This document shows positions 61,984 through 64,000 of a DNA stretch of 64,000 bases, piece by piece. The stretch comes from Cantharellus purpuraceus. Its lineage: Eukaryota > Basidiomycota > Agaricomycetes > Cantharellales > Hydnaceae. Every line of letters begins with the position of its first letter. The first letter of the stretch is position 1. Under the pieces are notes generated by a model that searched no databases, was not told the DNA's origin, and saw only the letters and a list, made by a program, of their open reading frames with translations. The translations under genes were made by a program, and so were the position numbers. The stretch lies in contig JALBUN010000001.1 in NCBI GenBank assembly GCA_025174535.1, positions 2,914,001 to 2,978,000 of the forward strand, in the 5' to 3' direction.

Positions 61984-63952
61984 ATGCTTGGTCATCAGTT
62001 TGCCTACTCCGCTGCACCAGTTCGGCAAGTCAAAGAAGTCCAGTTTGGGATTTTGTCTCCTGAAGAAATCGTCAGTTCGACGCTATGCCACCCAACCTTT
62101 TTGCTTCCGTACTAACATGCAGCAGAAAGCGCACTCTGTCGCCAAGATCGAGAATCCCGAACTATGGGAGGAAGGCACTCATAAACCGAAACAAGGTGGG
62201 CTCATGGACCCACGGTTGGGTACCATAGATCGCAACTTCAAGTGCCAGACGTGCGGTGAGGGGATGTCAGAATGCCCTGGCCATTTTGGTCATATTGAAC
62301 TTGCTAGACCAGTTTTTCACATTGGTACAGTGGATCTTATATCCAGGCCTGACGTATATCGCTCACTCGTCTCCTCTCAACAGGTTTTATTGTCAAAGTC
62401 AAAAAGATCTTGGAAAGCATTTGCGTCAACTGTGGAAAGCTCAAGGCCGACCTTGTGAGTCGACGTTACTTTGCTCTCATCTCGTTTTTGCGCCCCACCT
62501 CTCCAAATTTTCTGGGGGCTCTCCCCTTCGGGGAACCCCAAACCCGCGGTTCCATGTCAAGCTGTTGGTGACTCTTCCCCTGGGTGGGGTCTGGCGCGCG
62601 ACATCGGTCGCTTGACCGCCGCGTCGGACCATGGTACACGCCCCGTGAGGTTGGGCCCACAGCGCGGGTGAAATGGGGGGCTTAACGAGGAGTGCGAAAT
62701 GGATGGATGGTCACATTACTCTCGCTCTCTGACGGAGGGATGAGTGTGGTGCAGACTTAGTGCGCACGTCTTCATGGCAGTTCAAAAACATGTTGTTCTC
62801 TGCGTTTTGTTTGTTTTTCTACTTGCTTGTCCGTACCTTTAACCTGTCATGCTATTGCTGCGGGTTGTCTTGCCACACAGTCCGCTGACGTATCCATTTT
62901 TGCATGTCCTGCCTTCGTTACCCGTCGTCCATTGGCGTTACTCTCATATCCGTAACAATATCCCTTACTTCTACTATCAATATCGCGCCATTCCACGCTT
63001 GATCAGTCCGATCCAGCTTTCGCGGACAAGGTCAAGCATCTGCGCGACCCAAAATCACGCATGTCCGTTGTTTGGAGTCACTGCAAATCGAAAAATCATT
63101 GCGAGCCCGACGTCATTGAAGAGAATGAGGGAGAAGTGCCTGACGAGGTTGTTCCTGTTAAAAAGGGCCATGGCGGCTGTGGGCATATTCAGCCTCAAAT
63201 CAGGAGAGAAACCCTGAAGCTATTTCTGCAATACAAGAAAACCAAAGATGAGGATGACATGGTTTGTGTTTTGCCAAATGATGTAGCCTGTTTGTCACTT
63301 TAAATTCATATTTACTCATCGTTTGCAGGATGTCAAATCGACGCAACCTGAGAAGCGTTTGTTTACTGCCTCCGAGTGTTTCAACGTACTTAAAAAGATA
63401 CCCCCCTCCGACATCACACTCCTTGGGCTGAATGAGGAGTATGCACGCCCGGATTGGATGATACTTACTGTGTTGCCTGTTCCACCGCCCGCCGTCCGCC
63501 CTAGTATTGCCGTTGATGGGGGCACTGTCCGCAGCGAGGATGACCTTACCTACAAGTTGACCGATATCCTCAAAACCTCTGCCCTCGTGCGAAAATGCGA
63601 GCAAGAGGGTTCACCGGCACACGTTATAACTGAACATGAACAACTCCTTCAGGCATGTATCAGTGCAATTGTTGTTTTCCCAACTAATACGTATGCCGCT
63701 GCCAGTACCACGTCGCAACGTATATGGACAATGACATCGCTGGTATCCCGCAGGCTCTGCAGAAGTCCGGCCGTCCATTGAAGGCTCTTCGTGCGCGTCT
63801 CAAGGGAAAAGAGGGTCGTCTGCGTGGTAACTTAATGGGGAAACGTGTTGATTTTTCTGCACGAACGGTTATCACTGGCGATCCCAACCTCGCCCTTGAC
63901 GAGGTCGGCGTGCCTAAGAGTATTGCTATGACGTTGACCTATCCGGAACGAG
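61984..63952 (+). CDS. RPB1: RNA polymerase II largest subunit, N-terminal part (runs off window)
   Basis: Six exons are visible: 61984-62070, 62123-62324, 62384-62454, 63007-63261, 63329-63652 and 63706-63952; about 395 of an expected 1700 or more residues, and the window ends in the next intron. Clamp zinc-binding and conserved segments: [115 protein letters not shown] and [20 protein letters not shown]. This is the catalytic subunit of Pol II; the NADFDGD active site and CTD lie beyond the window. Intron 63653-63705 fits only as GC-AG. The third intron is 552 nt, ten times the local norm. Confidence 0.97.
62513..62539 (+). other. GC-rich hairpin inside the long RPB1 intron
   Basis: TCCCCTTCGGGGA forms a perfect five-pair stem with a C(UUCG)G-type loop, flanked by GGGG on the left and CCCC on the right that can extend it past a small bulge. 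It lies in the 552-nt intron 62455-63006, whose first half is much more GC-rich than neighbouring introns. Function unknown; no box C/D pair that would define a snoRNA was found. Confidence 0.45.
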
Positions 63953-64000
63953 GTAAGAAAGTCGACTGTTCATGGGAGAGGATGCACTTGACACTATTTT

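Overview
The window looks like nuclear DNA of a filamentous basidiomycete, most likely an agaricomycete mushroom-type fungus. The evidence is dense, intron-rich genes on both strands, introns mostly of 45-70 nt, short microexons, a fungal chitin synthase chaperone (Chs7), and fungal forms of housekeeping proteins. The gene models below were built by hand: splice sites were chosen so that reading phase and conserved family motifs both hold. About 24 protein genes with roughly 140 introns are supported. No rRNA, tRNA, CRISPR array or prokaryote-type operon was seen.

Layout. 1-3.5 kb is a gene-free block of shuffled two-copy repeats resembling LTR or non-autonomous retroelement debris. 4.1-13 kb is compact: a Sel1-repeat protein, a probable Mei4/Rec24-type meiotic protein, NAA38 (NatC), DPM1, YL1/Swc2 (SWR1 complex), a mitoribosomal L51/S25-fold protein and GET2. 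15-27.7 kb holds an intradiol ring-cleavage dioxygenase, an F-box protein, a 16-exon leukotriene-A4-hydrolase-type M1 aminopeptidase, an ArfGAP, a branched-chain aminotransferase and a GT25-like glycosyltransferase. 27.7-31.3 kb is gene-poor. 31.3-35 kb has CHS7 and a Pcl/Pho85-type cyclin. 37.1-41.9 kb is a 31-exon SPO22/ZIP4 meiotic gene, followed by a P-loop kinase and UTP18. 46.5-50.5 kb has mitochondrial glutamyl-tRNA synthetase and a secreted M28 peptidase. 50.9-64 kb has VPS35, NDUFS4, VPS27 and the 5' part of RPB1, which runs off the window.

The genes are not an operon or biosynthetic cluster. Some functional themes recur: meiotic recombination (Mei4-like, Spo22/Zip4), endosome and Golgi traffic (Vps35, Vps27, ArfGAP, Get2), cell wall and glycosylation (Chs7, Dpm1, GT25) and mitochondrial function (mitoribosomal protein, GluRS, Ndufs4).

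The most unusual signal is a set of six or seven introns that conservation and phase force to be GC-AG rather than GT-AG, three of them in SPO22. Other points worth checking are microexons down to 15 nt, a frame-neutral stop-free intron in UTP18, a 24-bp in-frame minisatellite in YL1, and a cluster of seven TGACTCA (AP-1/Gcn4-type) motifs in the repeat block. I found no clearly new multi-gene system.
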